Of a DNA stretch of 53,653 bases, positions 41,820 through 51,527 are shown piece after piece. This stretch comes from Hyphococcus sp. (GTDB lineage: Bacteria; Pseudomonadota; Alphaproteobacteria; Caulobacterales; Parvularculaceae): positions 1-53,653 of the forward strand of contig BQJG01000018.1 of NCBI GenBank assembly GCA_021604585.1. The letters run 5' to 3'. The notes under the pieces are model-generated. The model was not told the DNA's origin and made no database searches. It saw only the letters and a list, made by a program, of their open reading frames with translations. The position numbers and the translations under genes were made by a program. Within the stretch, counting starts at the first letter, position 1. The number at the start of each line of letters is the position of its first letter.

Positions 41820-42071
41820 TTACCCGCCGCTCACCGGCGGCAGAAATGCGATCTCATCGCCATCATACACAATTACATTTCGCGCGGACATCTGTTCATT
41901 GACGATGCATCGCACGGTTGCGGCGTTCAATTCAGCGCCAAGCCATGTATCGGCCCGCCCTAAGGCCGCCACAATATCATCGATTGTCATCCCGCTATCG
42001 CCAATCGGCCAGTCGCGCTCACGCTGGCCTGCGGCATCGCCAAGCTTTCCAAAAAACAACAACCGCGCCAT
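41820..42071 (-). CDS. moaD: Molybdopterin synthase sulfur carrier subunit MoaD
   Basis: The 83-residue beta-grasp protein ends in PPVSGG, the C-terminal Gly-Gly that receives sulfur. It contains VYDGDEIAFLPP near the end, as in MoaD. It lies between moaA and moaE with almost no gap. Confidence 0.92.
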   Translation of the reverse strand: MARLLFFGKLGDAAGQRERDWPIGDSGMTIDDIVAALGRADTWLGAELNAATVRCIVNEQMSARNVIVYDGDEIAFLPPVSGG

Positions 42072-42072
42072 G

Positions 42073-43071
42073 TCAGCCGCCCGTCACGGACATGTGCCGC
42101 GAAACTGACGGCGCCGCGCCGCGTTCGGAAATATCAAACGAATGGCGTTCTGGCTTTTTCAGCATGGCGCTATCTAATGCGGCATCGAGCGCGGCCTCTG
42201 AATTTTCATCGCGCAAGGCCTTACGCAAATCGATTTTATCGCCATGACCGAGACACATGTAAATCTCGCCGGTGCAGGTGACGCGCACGCGATTGCACCC
42301 GGCGCAAAAATTATTGGTGAGCGGCGTGATCATGCCGAGCACGCCGCCAGTCTCCTCCACGCGATCATACCGCGCCGGACCGCCGGTTTTCATCTCCATC
42401 GGCGTCAGCGTCCAGCGCGACGCTAATTTATCGCGAACAGCGGTGAGCGGCAAATATTGATCAACGCGATCCTGTTCAATCTCGCCGAGCGGCATCACCT
42501 CAATCAGCGTCAAATCCATCTCGCGGCCATGGGCCCATTCGATCATGGCGGGAAGTTCTGATTCGTTGACGCCCTTCAGCGCGACAGTATTGATCTTCAC
42601 CTTGAGCCCGGCATTTTGCGCGGCATCGAGCCCGGCCAGCACTTTTGAAAGCGCGTTTCGGCGGGTGAGCTTTTCAAACTTTGCATCGTCCAGCGTGTCG
42701 AGCGATACGTTGATGCGGCGCACGCCGAGGGCGCGCAACACATCGGCGTGATGAACAAGTTGTGTGCCGTTGGTTGTGAGCGTGAGCTCGTCAAAATCGC
42801 CGCGCTCCAATCGCTTTCCGAGCCGCGCCATCAAGGTCATGAGGTCCCGGCGCACCAGCGGTTCGCCCCCAGTGATGCGAATTTTTTTGACGCCGCGATC
42901 GATGAAGGCGCCCGCGAGCTGCTCCAACTCTTCGAGACTCAGGACATCGCGCTTGGGTAGAAAGGTCATGTCCTCCGCCATGCAATAGGCGCAGCGCAGG
43001 TCGCACCTGTCTGTCACCGAAAGCCGGAGATAGGTGATGTTGCGTCCGAATGTGTCGGTTAGGTTTTTCAT
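42073..43071 (-). CDS. moaA: GTP 3',8-cyclase MoaA
   Basis: MoaA is a radical-SAM enzyme that starts molybdenum cofactor synthesis from GTP. The SAM cluster is TDRCDLRCAYCMAE, the C-terminal cluster is in FCAGCNRVRVTC with the later Cys in YMCLG, and the chain ends in SVTGG, the GG tail that is needed for activity. It has 332 residues, normal. First gene of the operon; no riboswitch-like structure was recognised in the 77 bases upstream. Confidence 0.96.
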   Translation of the reverse strand: MKNLTDTFGRNITYLRLSVTDRCDLRCAYCMAEDMTFLPKRDVLSLEELEQLAGAFIDRGVKKIRITGGEPLVRRDLMTLMARLGKRLERGDFDELTLTTNGTQLVHHADVLRALGVRRINVSLDTLDDAKFEKLTRRNALSKVLAGLDAAQNAGLKVKINTVALKGVNESELPAMIEWAHGREMDLTLIEVMPLGEIEQDRVDQYLPLTAVRDKLASRWTLTPMEMKTGGPARYDRVEETGGVLGMITPLTNNFCAGCNRVRVTCTGEIYMCLGHGDKIDLRKALRDENSEAALDAALDSAMLKKPERHSFDISERGAAPSVSRHMSVTGG

Positions 43072-43148
43072 AATGCTACAAGAGCCAGCCTATCACGAGA
43101 ATTGATCTCCCGGCAATTTTCATCGAAGAACGAAATCCTCATATATGG

Positions 43149-43883
43149 TCACGATTGACACACTGGCTTGCAGCCCGAAACGCCAGTCGCACAGCCGTAG
43201 AAGTATGGCCGGTAGATGGCCTCCAGACCCTGGGCTTCGAGCATTTTCGCAAACCGCGAAGCATCGCCAAAATTTGTGCTGTATTGTCCGATCATCGAAA
43301 AATCCTGCGCGCCCCGCAGGAGCACGCGCTCAAATATCGGCAGAATGACTTTCAAATGAAACAGATAAAGCGGCCTCAAACGCCAGCCTTTCGGGTCGGA
43401 TGCTTCAATGAACGAAAATGCGCCTCCCGGCTTTAAGACTCTTGCGGTAAGCATAGCCAGCTCTTCATGCTGCCTGTCATTGAACGTTTTTAATCCAAAA
43501 GTGGAAATCACGAAGTCAGCACTTTCATCCTCAAGCTCGCTTTCCAGCACGTCATCTTCAATAAAATCAATCTTGTGAGAACGCATGTCATGTAGTCTGC
43601 TCATTGCGCGCTGGTGCATGCCCGATGAAATATCTACAGCAGTGATTTGCTCAATATCCGCTCGCGATTTGAAAAGGTGCGGCCACGCCTCGCCGGTCCC
43701 CGCCATCAAATCATAGCCACGCGGCCGGTCCGCAGATAGTTGCGGCAGCGCTTCGACGCATTGACGGCGCCACCGTTCCGTAAATCCAAACGAGCAGGCA
43801 TAGCTGAAAGCAATATAACGCCCGGAACAACGGTCGAATACGCCCTTCACATATGACGGTTCATAGATGTCAGTCACAACCAA
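43149..43883 (-). CDS. Class I SAM-dependent methyltransferase (UbiE-like)
   Basis: The 244-residue protein resembles the UbiE/COQ5 branch: YDLMAGTGEAWPHL (motif I), ITAVDISSGMHQRAMSR, ADFVISTFGLKTFNDRQHEELA and RVLKPGGAFSFIEASDPKG. The exact substrate cannot be told; quinone biosynthesis genes are not adjacent. Chain end has two Cys (SGCKPVCQS), unusual for UbiE proper. It stands between moaA and fhs on the same strand. Confidence 0.85.
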   Translation of the reverse strand: MVVTDIYEPSYVKGVFDRCSGRYIAFSYACSFGFTERWRRQCVEALPQLSADRPRGYDLMAGTGEAWPHLFKSRADIEQITAVDISSGMHQRAMSRLHDMRSHKIDFIEDDVLESELEDESADFVISTFGLKTFNDRQHEELAMLTARVLKPGGAFSFIEASDPKGWRLRPLYLFHLKVILPIFERVLLRGAQDFSMIGQYSTNFGDASRFAKMLEAQGLEAIYRPYFYGCATGVSGCKPVCQS

Positions 43884-43906
43884 CCATTCAGCTTTGGCGC
43901 TTCACG

Positions 43907-45607
43907 TTACGCCAACCCGACAATTTCGCCATTCTCGTCTAACCCGATCTCAAGCGCTGCGGGTTTGCGCGGCAGGCCGGGCATCACCATGATGTCGCCG
44001 CAGATCGCAACGATGAACCCGGCGCCGGCCGAGAGCCGCGCCTCGCGCACTTCCAGCGTATGCCCGGTGGGCGCGCCGCTGCGCGCCGGGTCGGTCGAAA
44101 AACTGTATTGTGTTTTTGCAATGCAGACCGGCAATTTTCCGTAACCGAGTTCTTCAAACTCTTTCAGGCTCCGCGCCGCGGATGAATGAAACTCCACGTG
44201 ATCGGCGCGATAGATTTCCTTTGCGATGGTTTCTATTTTGCCAGTCAGCGGCGTTTCGTCCGGATAAAGCAATTTTATGTCAGGCTTGGCGCCGTTAAGC
44301 GCGGCCTTCACCGCCTGCGCTAGATCGACCGCGCCATCACCGCCTTTCGCCCAGTGCTTTGCGATTGCGGATGTGACGCCCTGCTCAGCGCAAATGCGCT
44401 GTAAGACGCCGATTTCATCTTCTGAATCTTTGACGAAGTGATTAATCGCGACGATCGGCGTCGCGCCATATTTGCGCAGGTTTTCAATATGCCGGATCAG
44501 GTTCACACAGCCACGCTCGACAGCGTCCGCGTCCGGCGCGGCGAGATCGGCCTTGGCGACGCCGCCCTGCATTTTTAGCGCGCGGATGGTGGCCACCAGC
44601 ACGACCGCATCTGGGCGTAGGCCCGACTGTCGGCATTTGATGTCGAGAAATTTCTGCGCGCCGAGATCTGCGCCAAAGCCCGCTTCCGTCACCACCACAT
44701 CGGCGAGTTTCAGCGCCGTTTGCGTCGCCATGACCGAGTTGCAACCATGAGCGATGTTTGCGAACGGCCCGCCATGAATAAACGCCGGATTGTGTTCAAT
44801 GGTTTGCACCAAATTCGGCGCCAGTGCGTCTTTCAACAACACCGCCATGGCGCCATCGGCGCCGATATCGCGCGCAGTCACCGGCGTTTTATCATAGCGC
44901 CGCGCGACAATAATGTCGCCAAGACGGCGCTGGAGGTCTTTAAGGTCTGACGCGAGACAGAAGATCGCCATGATCTCCGACGCCACCGTAATGTCGTAAC
45001 CGCTTTCGCGCGGCACGCCATGAGCCGGGCCGCCAAGACCGATGGTGATGTTGCGCAGGGCCCGGTCGTTCATATCCACGACCCGGCGCCAGGAGATGCG
45101 GCGCGGGTCGATGTTCTGCTCGTTGCCCCAATGGATATGATTGTCGATCAGCGCCGCCAATAGGGCGTGTGCGGATGTAATCGCATGAAAGTCGCCGTTA
45201 AAGTGCAGATTGATGTCTTCCATGGGAATGACTTGCGCGCGGCCGCCGCCCGCCGCGCCGCCTTTCATTCCAAAACACGGACCGAGCGACGGCTCGCGCA
45301 AACACACCATGGCGTTGACGCCGATCTTGTTCAGTCCGTCCGTGAGCCCGACACTGGTGGTGGTCTTGCCCTCGCCCGCCGGGGTCGGCGTGATCGCGGT
45401 GACCAGCACCAGCTTGCCCTCCGGCTTGGTTTTCAAAGAATTGATGTAGTCGAGCGAGACTTTCGCCTTGTGATGGCCGTAAGGGACCAGCGCGTCAGCC
45501 GGAACGCCAAGGCGTTTTTCTGCGACGGCCAGGATCGGGTCCATTGTCGCGGCGCGCGCAATCTCTATGTCCGGCGCGCCGGGCGCAGGCAAATTATCTT
45601 TGGTCAT
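43907..45607 (-). CDS. fhs: Formate--tetrahydrofolate ligase
   Basis: Fhs converts formate, THF and ATP into 10-formyl-THF, so it diverts formate from oxidation into biosynthesis. The 566-residue sequence has the P-loop TPTPAGEGKTTTSVGLTDGL and REPSLGPCFGMKGGAAGGG. The ATG at 45605-45607 (MTKDNLPAPGAP) has GGAGAGAAC immediately upstream; the longer open frame (to 45790) runs into fdhD and has unlike residues. It is 50 bases after fdhD in the same direction. Confidence 0.96.
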   Translation of the reverse strand: MTKDNLPAPGAPDIEIARAATMDPILAVAEKRLGVPADALVPYGHHKAKVSLDYINSLKTKPEGKLVLVTAITPTPAGEGKTTTSVGLTDGLNKIGVNAMVCLREPSLGPCFGMKGGAAGGGRAQVIPMEDINLHFNGDFHAITSAHALLAALIDNHIHWGNEQNIDPRRISWRRVVDMNDRALRNITIGLGGPAHGVPRESGYDITVASEIMAIFCLASDLKDLQRRLGDIIVARRYDKTPVTARDIGADGAMAVLLKDALAPNLVQTIEHNPAFIHGGPFANIAHGCNSVMATQTALKLADVVVTEAGFGADLGAQKFLDIKCRQSGLRPDAVVLVATIRALKMQGGVAKADLAAPDADAVERGCVNLIRHIENLRKYGATPIVAINHFVKDSEDEIGVLQRICAEQGVTSAIAKHWAKGGDGAVDLAQAVKAALNGAKPDIKLLYPDETPLTGKIETIAKEIYRADHVEFHSSAARSLKEFEELGYGKLPVCIAKTQYSFSTDPARSGAPTGHTLEVREARLSAGAGFIVAICGDIMVMPGLPRKPAALEIGLDENGEIVGLA

Positions 45608-45657
45608 GTTCTCTCCCGGCTCAAACGCCGTTTTGTTCTGCGAAACTCTTTCCCGGA

Positions 45658-46449
45658 TTATAGGCTGATTTGAACGAAACCGCCTCCCTCGCGGCAATAC
45701 AGGGCGATATTGGCTTCGCGCGCTTTCGCGATTGCGAATGCCGTCGGTCCCGAAACGGAAGCGACGGCGCAGACGCCAACGCGCGCGCATTTTTCGATGA
45801 TCTCATAGGAGCAACGGCTCGACATCAGGACGAACCCATCAGCGAAATCCGCTTTTTCTCGCGCAAGCGCGCCGAGCAGTTTGTCGAGCGCGTTGTGCCG
45901 GCCAATATCTTCGCGCGCGAGAAGAATATCGCCCTGAAGGCTCGACCACGCCGCGCCATGCACAGTTTTGGTCGACTGGTTCAGCGGTTGATGGTCACGC
46001 AGCGCATTCAGCGCAGCAGCAAGCGCCTCCGGCGCGATGGCGAGCGCTGTTTCGCGGACGCGCGGCAGTTTTTCAAAAAACACCTCCGCGTTTTCGAGGC
46101 CGCAGACGCCGCACCCGGCGCGACCCACGAGATTGCGGCGCTGCTGGCGGATGTCGAGACGCTCAAGACGCTCGGGCGCGATGGAAATATGCAACTCGAT
46201 CCCGCGTTCGCTCTGGTGAATATCGACCGACGCGATTTCCTCCGCCGCATCGACCACGCGCTCTGTCAGGGAAAACCCGACGGCGTAGTCGGCCATATGG
46301 TCTGGCGTCGCAAGCATCACCGCATAATTGCGGCGATTATAGACGAAGGCCACCGGCGTTTCGGCGGGTACGGACCATTGGCGATCTGCGCCAATATTGA
46401 CTTCTTGTTCAGTGTGTGGCGGCGACCCGACGAAAATAAACTTGGTCAT
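45658..46449 (-). CDS. fdhD: Formate dehydrogenase accessory sulfurtransferase FdhD
   Basis: FdhD passes sulfur from a cysteine desulfurase to the molybdenum cofactor, needed for active formate dehydrogenase. The swivelling loop carries the two conserved Cys in GCGVCGLE, and AREDIGRHNALDK is the other diagnostic part. The ATG at 46447-46449 (MTKFIFVG) is used. It follows fdsA, separated by a 130-base repeat (46464-46593). Confidence 0.95.
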   Translation of the reverse strand: MTKFIFVGSPPHTEQEVNIGADRQWSVPAETPVAFVYNRRNYAVMLATPDHMADYAVGFSLTERVVDAAEEIASVDIHQSERGIELHISIAPERLERLDIRQQRRNLVGRAGCGVCGLENAEVFFEKLPRVRETALAIAPEALAAALNALRDHQPLNQSTKTVHGAAWSSLQGDILLAREDIGRHNALDKLLGALAREKADFADGFVLMSSRCSYEIIEKCARVGVCAVASVSGPTAFAIAKAREANIALYCREGGGFVQISL

Positions 46450-46463
46450 AATATGTCGCGCAA

Positions 46464-46593
46464 CTTCTCCTCCCCCATGCAAATGGGGGAGGCAGCCAGA
46501 CGCAATCGCGACAGCGATGCGGATGGTCGGAGGGGGTTATACCCCCATCGCCTCGCCCTGTGGGCTCGGCACTTCCCCCGTAAACGGGGGAAG
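46464..46593. repeat. Hairpin-rich repeat, copy 1 (between fdsA and fdhD)
   Basis: A 130-base segment begins with the palindrome CTCCCCCATGCAAATGGGGG plus AG and ends with CTTCCCCCG-TAAA-CGGGGGAAG. Between them are CGGAGGGGG and CCCCCATCG arms that can pair. A related copy in the opposite orientation lies at 51793-51908. It is probably an intergenic REP/MITE-like element. Confidence 0.8.
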
Positions 46594-46615
46594 AAAGAAC
46601 GCGCCTTTCCAGCCC

Positions 46616-49471
46616 TCACTCCGCCGGCTCCGCGACGCCATCGCTCAAAATGCGGCGCAGTTCCGGCGTCGTCGCTTCATAATCTTCTTGCCATGATGAT
46701 TTGTGGTTCGCCGGCGCCACCTCAATGGCGGTCACCTTGTATTCCGGGCAGCTTGTCGCCCAGTCGGAATTCTCCGTCGTCACTACATTCACGCCGGTCA
46801 CCGGATGGTGGAAGGTCGTATAAACGACGCCCGGCGCCATCCGTTCAGAGATCACTGCTTTCAGCGTGATCTCGCCCTTGCGGCTGCGGATCGAGACCCA
46901 ATGGCCGTCATGCACGCCGCGCGCTTCGGCGTCGGAAGGGTGAATCTCCAAGACGTCTTCTTCATGCCAGTCGGAGTTCGAAGTGCGCCGCGTCTGCGCG
47001 CCGACATTATATTGCGAGAGAATCCGGCCCGTGGTCAGGATCAGCGGAAACTTGCGGTTGGTTTTTTCCGTCGTCGCCACATATTCCGTTACGACAAATT
47101 GCCCTTTGCCGCGCACGAATTTGTCCACATGCATGATCGGCGTGCCGTCGGGCGCCGCATCATTGCAGGGCCATTGCACGCTGCCGCGCTCGTCGAGCAT
47201 CTTGTGAGACACATTTGCAAAACTCGGCGTCAGCGCAGCGATCTCGTCCATGATTTCATCGGCGCCAGCGTAATTCATCTCCGCGTAACCGAGCGCATTG
47301 CACAGCATTTGCGTTGCTTCCCATTCCTGCAAGCCGGTTTGCGGTCGCATGGCGGGACGGACGCGATTGATCCGCCGTTCGGCATTGATGAAACAGCCGT
47401 CTTTTTCAAGGAACGATGTTCCCGGCAAGAACACATGGGCGAAGCGTGCCGTCTCGTTCAGAAAAAGATCCTGCACGATAATGACGTCCATGGCTTTCAG
47501 CGCCGCTTCGACATGTTGAGTATTCGGGTCAGACTGGGCGATGTCTTCGCCCTGAACATAGAGTCCCATGAACTTGCCGTTGCAGGCTTCATCGAACATG
47601 TTCGGGATGCGATAGCCGGGTTCGGCGTCCTGCGCCCGCCCCCATGCGTTGGCGAAGAGGTCACGCACCGCCTCGTCGGAAACCGGGCGATAATCGGAAT
47701 ATTCATGCGGGAACGAGCCCATGTCGCACGAGCCCTGCACATTGTTCTGCCCGCGCAGCGGATTCACGCCGACGCCGCGCCGGCCAATATTGCCGGTCGC
47801 CATGGCGAGGTTCGCCATGCCCATGACCATGGTCGAGCCTTGGGAATGTTCGGTGACGCCAAGCCCGTAATAAATGCCCGCATTGCCGCCGCTCGCATAG
47901 AGCCGGCCGGCGGCCCATAAATCTTCGGCGGGAACGCCAGTGACTTTGGAGACTTCCTCCGGCGAGTTTTCCGGTCCTTTGACGAAGTCGAGCCATTGGC
48001 GGAAGGATTCCAGATCGCAGCGCTCCTTGACGAACGCCTCGTCGATAAAGCCTTCAACCGCCGCCACATGGGCGAACGCGTTGACCAGCGCCACATTGGT
48101 TCCCGGCAGCAGCGGCAGATGATGCGCCGCCTCGATATGCGGCGTGCGCACCAGATCAATCGCGCGCGGATCGGCGATGATCAGTTTGGCGCCTTTGCGG
48201 AGACGCCGCTTCATCTGCGAGGCGAACACCGGGTGTGCGTCAGTTGGGTTGGCGCCGATGATCAAAATAACGTCCGCTTCCTCAACGCTGTCAAAGTCCT
48301 GCGTGCCAGCAGAGGTGCCGTAAGTCTGCTTCAACCCGTAGCCGGTCGGCGAATGACAGACTCGCGCGCAGGTGTCGATATTGTTGTTGCCGAAAGCGGT
48401 GCGGACCATTTTCACCACCGCCCAGACTTCTTCGATAGTGCAGCGGGACGATGAAATGGCGCCGATGGATTTGTGGCCGTATGTCGCTTGTGTTTCTTTG
48501 AGCCGCCGCGCGGCGAAGTCGATCGCTTCCTGCCAGCCGACTTCGCGCCACGGATCGGTGATCTTCTCGCGGATCATCGGGCTGGTGATGCGGTCCTTAT
48601 GGGTCGCATAGCCCCAGGCGAAACGGCCCTTGACGCAGGAATGGCCGTGATTGGCCTTGCCGTCCTTGTGCGGCGTCATGCGGATCACCTGATCGCCCTT
48701 CAGCTCCGCCTTGAACGAACAGCCGACGCCGCAATAGGCGCAGGTAGTCAGCACCGTGCGATCTGGCACGCCGTGATCGACCACGGATTTTTCCTGCAAG
48801 GTCGCGGTTGGACAGGCCTGCACGCAGGCGCCGCAGGAAACGCATTCTGAGTCGAAGAAATTTGCGCCGCCGAGCGACACGCGCGAGTTAAACCCGCGCC
48901 CTTCAATGGTCAGCGCCAGTGTTCCCTGAACCTCGTCGCAAGCGCGCACGCAGCGCGAACAGACGATGCATTTCGACGGATCGTATTCAAAATAAGGGTT
49001 GGAAACGTCTTTGGCGCTCTTGGTGAAATGATTGTCGCCCTCATAACCGTAGCGCACATCGCGCAGGCCGACGGCGCCCGCCATGTCCTGCAACTCGCAA
49101 TCGCCATTGTCAGAGCACGTCAGGCAATCAAGCGGGTGGTCGGAGATATAAAGCTCCATCACCCCGCGCCGCAATTTGGCGAGGCGCGGCGTCTGGGTGT
49201 GAACTTTCATCCCTTCCGCGACCGGCGTGGTGCACGACGCCGGGGTTCCCTTGCGGCCGTCGATCTCGACGAGGCACAGGCGGCAGGAACCGAACGCCTT
49301 CACCATGTCGGTGGCGCACAGCTTCGGGATCGACAGACCGATCTCGTTGGCGGCGCGCATGATGCTCGTGCCTTCGGGGACCGTGACGTCAAAGCCGTCG
49401 ATCTCAACCTTGACGGTTTTTTCGGCTTTCACCTTCGGCGTGCCGTAGTCTTTTTCTCTCAAGAGGGTCAT
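46616..49471 (-). CDS. fdsA: NAD-dependent formate dehydrogenase alpha subunit FdsA (Mo-bis-MGD, Cys type)
   Basis: FdsA oxidises formate to CO2. The 951-residue chain begins with a [2Fe-2S] domain (SCRLCLVEIDGRKGTPASC), a His-Cys3 cluster (HPLDCLTCSDNGDCELQ), and two [4Fe-4S] ferredoxin clusters (CIVCSRCVRACDE and CVSCGACVQACP). Next comes the catalytic part with a [4Fe-4S] cluster (CAYCGVGCSFKAEL). The molybdenum ligand is Cys in DTCARVCHSPTGYG, so no selenocysteine. The ATG at 49469-49471 has AGGAGG nearby and overlaps the fdsB stop (ATGA). The long 5' extension to 49720 is not coding. Confidence 0.96.
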   Translation of the reverse strand: MTLLREKDYGTPKVKAEKTVKVEIDGFDVTVPEGTSIMRAANEIGLSIPKLCATDMVKAFGSCRLCLVEIDGRKGTPASCTTPVAEGMKVHTQTPRLAKLRRGVMELYISDHPLDCLTCSDNGDCELQDMAGAVGLRDVRYGYEGDNHFTKSAKDVSNPYFEYDPSKCIVCSRCVRACDEVQGTLALTIEGRGFNSRVSLGGANFFDSECVSCGACVQACPTATLQEKSVVDHGVPDRTVLTTCAYCGVGCSFKAELKGDQVIRMTPHKDGKANHGHSCVKGRFAWGYATHKDRITSPMIREKITDPWREVGWQEAIDFAARRLKETQATYGHKSIGAISSSRCTIEEVWAVVKMVRTAFGNNNIDTCARVCHSPTGYGLKQTYGTSAGTQDFDSVEEADVILIIGANPTDAHPVFASQMKRRLRKGAKLIIADPRAIDLVRTPHIEAAHHLPLLPGTNVALVNAFAHVAAVEGFIDEAFVKERCDLESFRQWLDFVKGPENSPEEVSKVTGVPAEDLWAAGRLYASGGNAGIYYGLGVTEHSQGSTMVMGMANLAMATGNIGRRGVGVNPLRGQNNVQGSCDMGSFPHEYSDYRPVSDEAVRDLFANAWGRAQDAEPGYRIPNMFDEACNGKFMGLYVQGEDIAQSDPNTQHVEAALKAMDVIIVQDLFLNETARFAHVFLPGTSFLEKDGCFINAERRINRVRPAMRPQTGLQEWEATQMLCNALGYAEMNYAGADEIMDEIAALTPSFANVSHKMLDERGSVQWPCNDAAPDGTPIMHVDKFVRGKGQFVVTEYVATTEKTNRKFPLILTTGRILSQYNVGAQTRRTSNSDWHEEDVLEIHPSDAEARGVHDGHWVSIRSRKGEITLKAVISERMAPGVVYTTFHHPVTGVNVVTTENSDWATSCPEYKVTAIEVAPANHKSSWQEDYEATTPELRRILSDGVAEPAE

Positions 49472-51024
49472 GAGAGCGCCTCCTGTTTTTGTTGTATTCC
49501 AAAGTCTTGCGGGAAATGCTTCACCGCGCTTTGAACCGGGATCGGCGTCATCCCGCCCATGGCGCAGAGCGAACCATCGACCATCAATTCGCAAAGATCG
49601 CTGAGCACGGCGAGGTTTTTCTCGTGGTCCTTGCGCGCGGCGATGCGGTCGATCACTTCGACGCCGCGCACCGACCCGATCCGGCAGGGCGTGCACTTGC
49701 CGCAGCTTTCCTCGACGCAAAACTCAAAGGCGTACCGCGCCTGTTCGAGCAGGTTCACGCTCTCGTCAAACACAACCACGCCGCCATGACCGACACCGGC
49801 GCCGTTCGCCAGCATCGTCTCGTAATCCATCGGCAGGTTGAACAGCGACGGCGGCAAATAAGCGCCCAAGGGTCCGCCGATCTGCACCGCGCGGACAGGT
49901 TTGTCGGTGAAACACCCGCCGCCGATTTCGTTGACGAGTTGTCCCAGCGTCACGCCGAACGCTGTTTCGTACAAGCCGCCTTGTTTGATATTGCCGGCAA
50001 GCTGAAACGGCATGGTGCCGGTCGACTTGCCCATGCCGAAATCGCGATAAAATTGCGCGCCCTTGGCCATGATCGCCGGAACCGAACACAATGTGATGAC
50101 GTTGTGGACGAGGGTCGGCTTGCCGAACAACCCTTCAAGCGCGGGGAGCGGCGGTTTGGCGCGGACTTCACCGCGCTTGCCTTCGAGGCTGTTCAAGAGG
50201 GAGGTTTCTTCGCCGCAAATATAGGCGCCGGCGCCGAGGAAAACCTCAATGTCGAACGCCTTGCCGGAGCCGCGCACATTATCGCCTAGCAATCCATTGG
50301 CGCCCGCAGTGGCGATGGCGGCGTTCAAGACTTCATGCGCAATCGGGTACTCCGAACGCAGATAGATGTAGCCTTTGGTCGCGCCGACCGCGATTCCCGC
50401 AATGATCATGCCTTCGATCAGGCAATAGGGATCGCCCTCCATGATCATCCGGTCGGCGAAGGTGCCGCTGTCGCCCTCGTCGGCGTTGACGACGATGTAT
50501 TTTTGTTCCGCTTCTGCGCCTTCAACCGTTTTCCATTTAATGCCCGCCGGAAATCCGGCGCCGCCGCGCCCGCGCAGGCCCGACTGCATAATTTCTTCGC
50601 AGATCGCGCCGCTATTGATGGCCAGCGCTTTGTCGAGCCCCGCAAGGCCGCCGTGCTTTTCGTAATCGGCGAGCGACAGCGGATCGGTGATGCCGCAGCG
50701 CGCGAAGATCAGCCGCGTCTGGTTCTTCAGGAACGCAATTTCTTCAACGGCGCCGACAGATTTTTCGTGCTTTCCGTCGCCCGCAATCGCATCGAGCAGC
50801 GCGCCCGCTTGCGTCTCGTCCACGGGACCGTACCCGACGCGCTTGCCGTTGCGCTCCACTTCCAGCAGCGGTTCCAGCCAGTGCATCCCGCGCGAGCCAG
50901 TGCGCATCAGCGTCAAATCAATCTTGCGCTTCGCGGCTTCCGCCGCCAGCGCTTCGGCCAATTCGTCAGCGCCCATCGCCACAGCAGTTGAGTCGATCGG
51001 CAAAAAGAGTTTGAGCGTGCTCAT
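49468..51024 (-). CDS. fdsB: Formate dehydrogenase beta subunit FdsB (NuoF-like)
   Basis: The 518-residue diaphorase subunit passes electrons to NAD+. An N-terminal thioredoxin-like part (residues 1-120, without Cys pair) precedes the NuoF-type core: SGLRGRGGAGFPAGIKW (FMN/NADH site), NADEGDSGTFADR, and the [4Fe-4S] motif ESCGKCTPCRIGS. The ATG at 51022-51024 (MSTLKLFLPIDS) is chosen; the frame is open 39 codons more, inside fdsG. Translationally coupled at both ends by ATGA overlaps. Confidence 0.95.
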   Translation of the reverse strand: MSTLKLFLPIDSTAVAMGADELAEALAAEAAKRKIDLTLMRTGSRGMHWLEPLLEVERNGKRVGYGPVDETQAGALLDAIAGDGKHEKSVGAVEEIAFLKNQTRLIFARCGITDPLSLADYEKHGGLAGLDKALAINSGAICEEIMQSGLRGRGGAGFPAGIKWKTVEGAEAEQKYIVVNADEGDSGTFADRMIMEGDPYCLIEGMIIAGIAVGATKGYIYLRSEYPIAHEVLNAAIATAGANGLLGDNVRGSGKAFDIEVFLGAGAYICGEETSLLNSLEGKRGEVRAKPPLPALEGLFGKPTLVHNVITLCSVPAIMAKGAQFYRDFGMGKSTGTMPFQLAGNIKQGGLYETAFGVTLGQLVNEIGGGCFTDKPVRAVQIGGPLGAYLPPSLFNLPMDYETMLANGAGVGHGGVVVFDESVNLLEQARYAFEFCVEESCGKCTPCRIGSVRGVEVIDRIAARKDHEKNLAVLSDLCELMVDGSLCAMGGMTPIPVQSAVKHFPQDFGIQQKQEALS

Positions 51025-51527
51025 GCCACCCCCGCCTTCTTCGCCCGCGCAATCGCCTTTTCGATCTTGTCCGCGTCCGCCATGCCAACTAGCTTGCCGC
51101 CGACCATCGCCGCCGGTCCCGTCGAACACAGGCCGAGACAATAGACCGGCTCGAGAGTCACATCCTTCGCCGCCGCGGTCTCGCCCACTTTCAGCGCAAG
51201 CTTTTTCTCAACCGCCGCGATCATCTCGCGCCCGCCCGCCGCCTGACAGGCTTCGGCCGCGCAGACACGCACCACCACTGCGCCCTTCGGCTGGCGGTGA
51301 AAGTCGTGATAAAAACTGATGACGCCTTTGACCTCGGCGCGGGTCAGGTTGAACGCCTTCGCCGCCGCTGCATCGGTCTCAGCCGGCAAAAATCCGTGCG
51401 CGTCCTGCACCGCGCGCAGGGCTGAAATCAGCCCGCCCTTCTTGCGTGCAGATGGGCGGCCGACAAAAGGCGCAATGATCGCTTCTAGACTCACGGCGCG
51501 TTTCATCTCCTTCTGGTTGCCGTTCAT
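51021..51527 (-). CDS. fdsG: Formate dehydrogenase gamma subunit FdsG (NuoE-like)
   Basis: The small [2Fe-2S] subunit resembles NuoE: VISFYHDFHRQPKG, VCAAEACQAAGG and EPVYCLGLCSTGPA, with the four cluster cysteines. Two starts are credible: the ATG at 51525-51527 (MNGNQKEMKRAVS, 168 residues) and the ATG at 51504-51506 (MKRAVSLEAIIAP); an AGAAGGAG lies just before the second but with no spacer. First gene of fdsGBA. The FdsD subunit usually found in this operon was not seen. Confidence 0.92.
   Translation of the reverse strand: MNGNQKEMKRAVSLEAIIAPFVGRPSARKKGGLISALRAVQDAHGFLPAETDAAAAKAFNLTRAEVKGVISFYHDFHRQPKGAVVVRVCAAEACQAAGGREMIAAVEKKLALKVGETAAAKDVTLEPVYCLGLCSTGPAAMVGGKLVGMADADKIEKAIARAKKAGVA

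Noticed and set aside
45607..45790. 61-residue N-terminal extension of fhs
   Set aside because: It is basic, unlike Fhs N termini, and overlaps fdhD; the ATG at 45605-45607 has a ribosome site.
45670..46869. A 399-codon plus-strand frame across fdhD and the repeat
   Set aside because: It crosses a palindromic repeat and two genes of the opposite strand and resembles no protein family.
46703..47920. A 405-codon plus-strand frame inside fdsA
   Set aside because: High GC at third positions opens long antisense frames; the minus strand encodes an unmistakable FdsA here.
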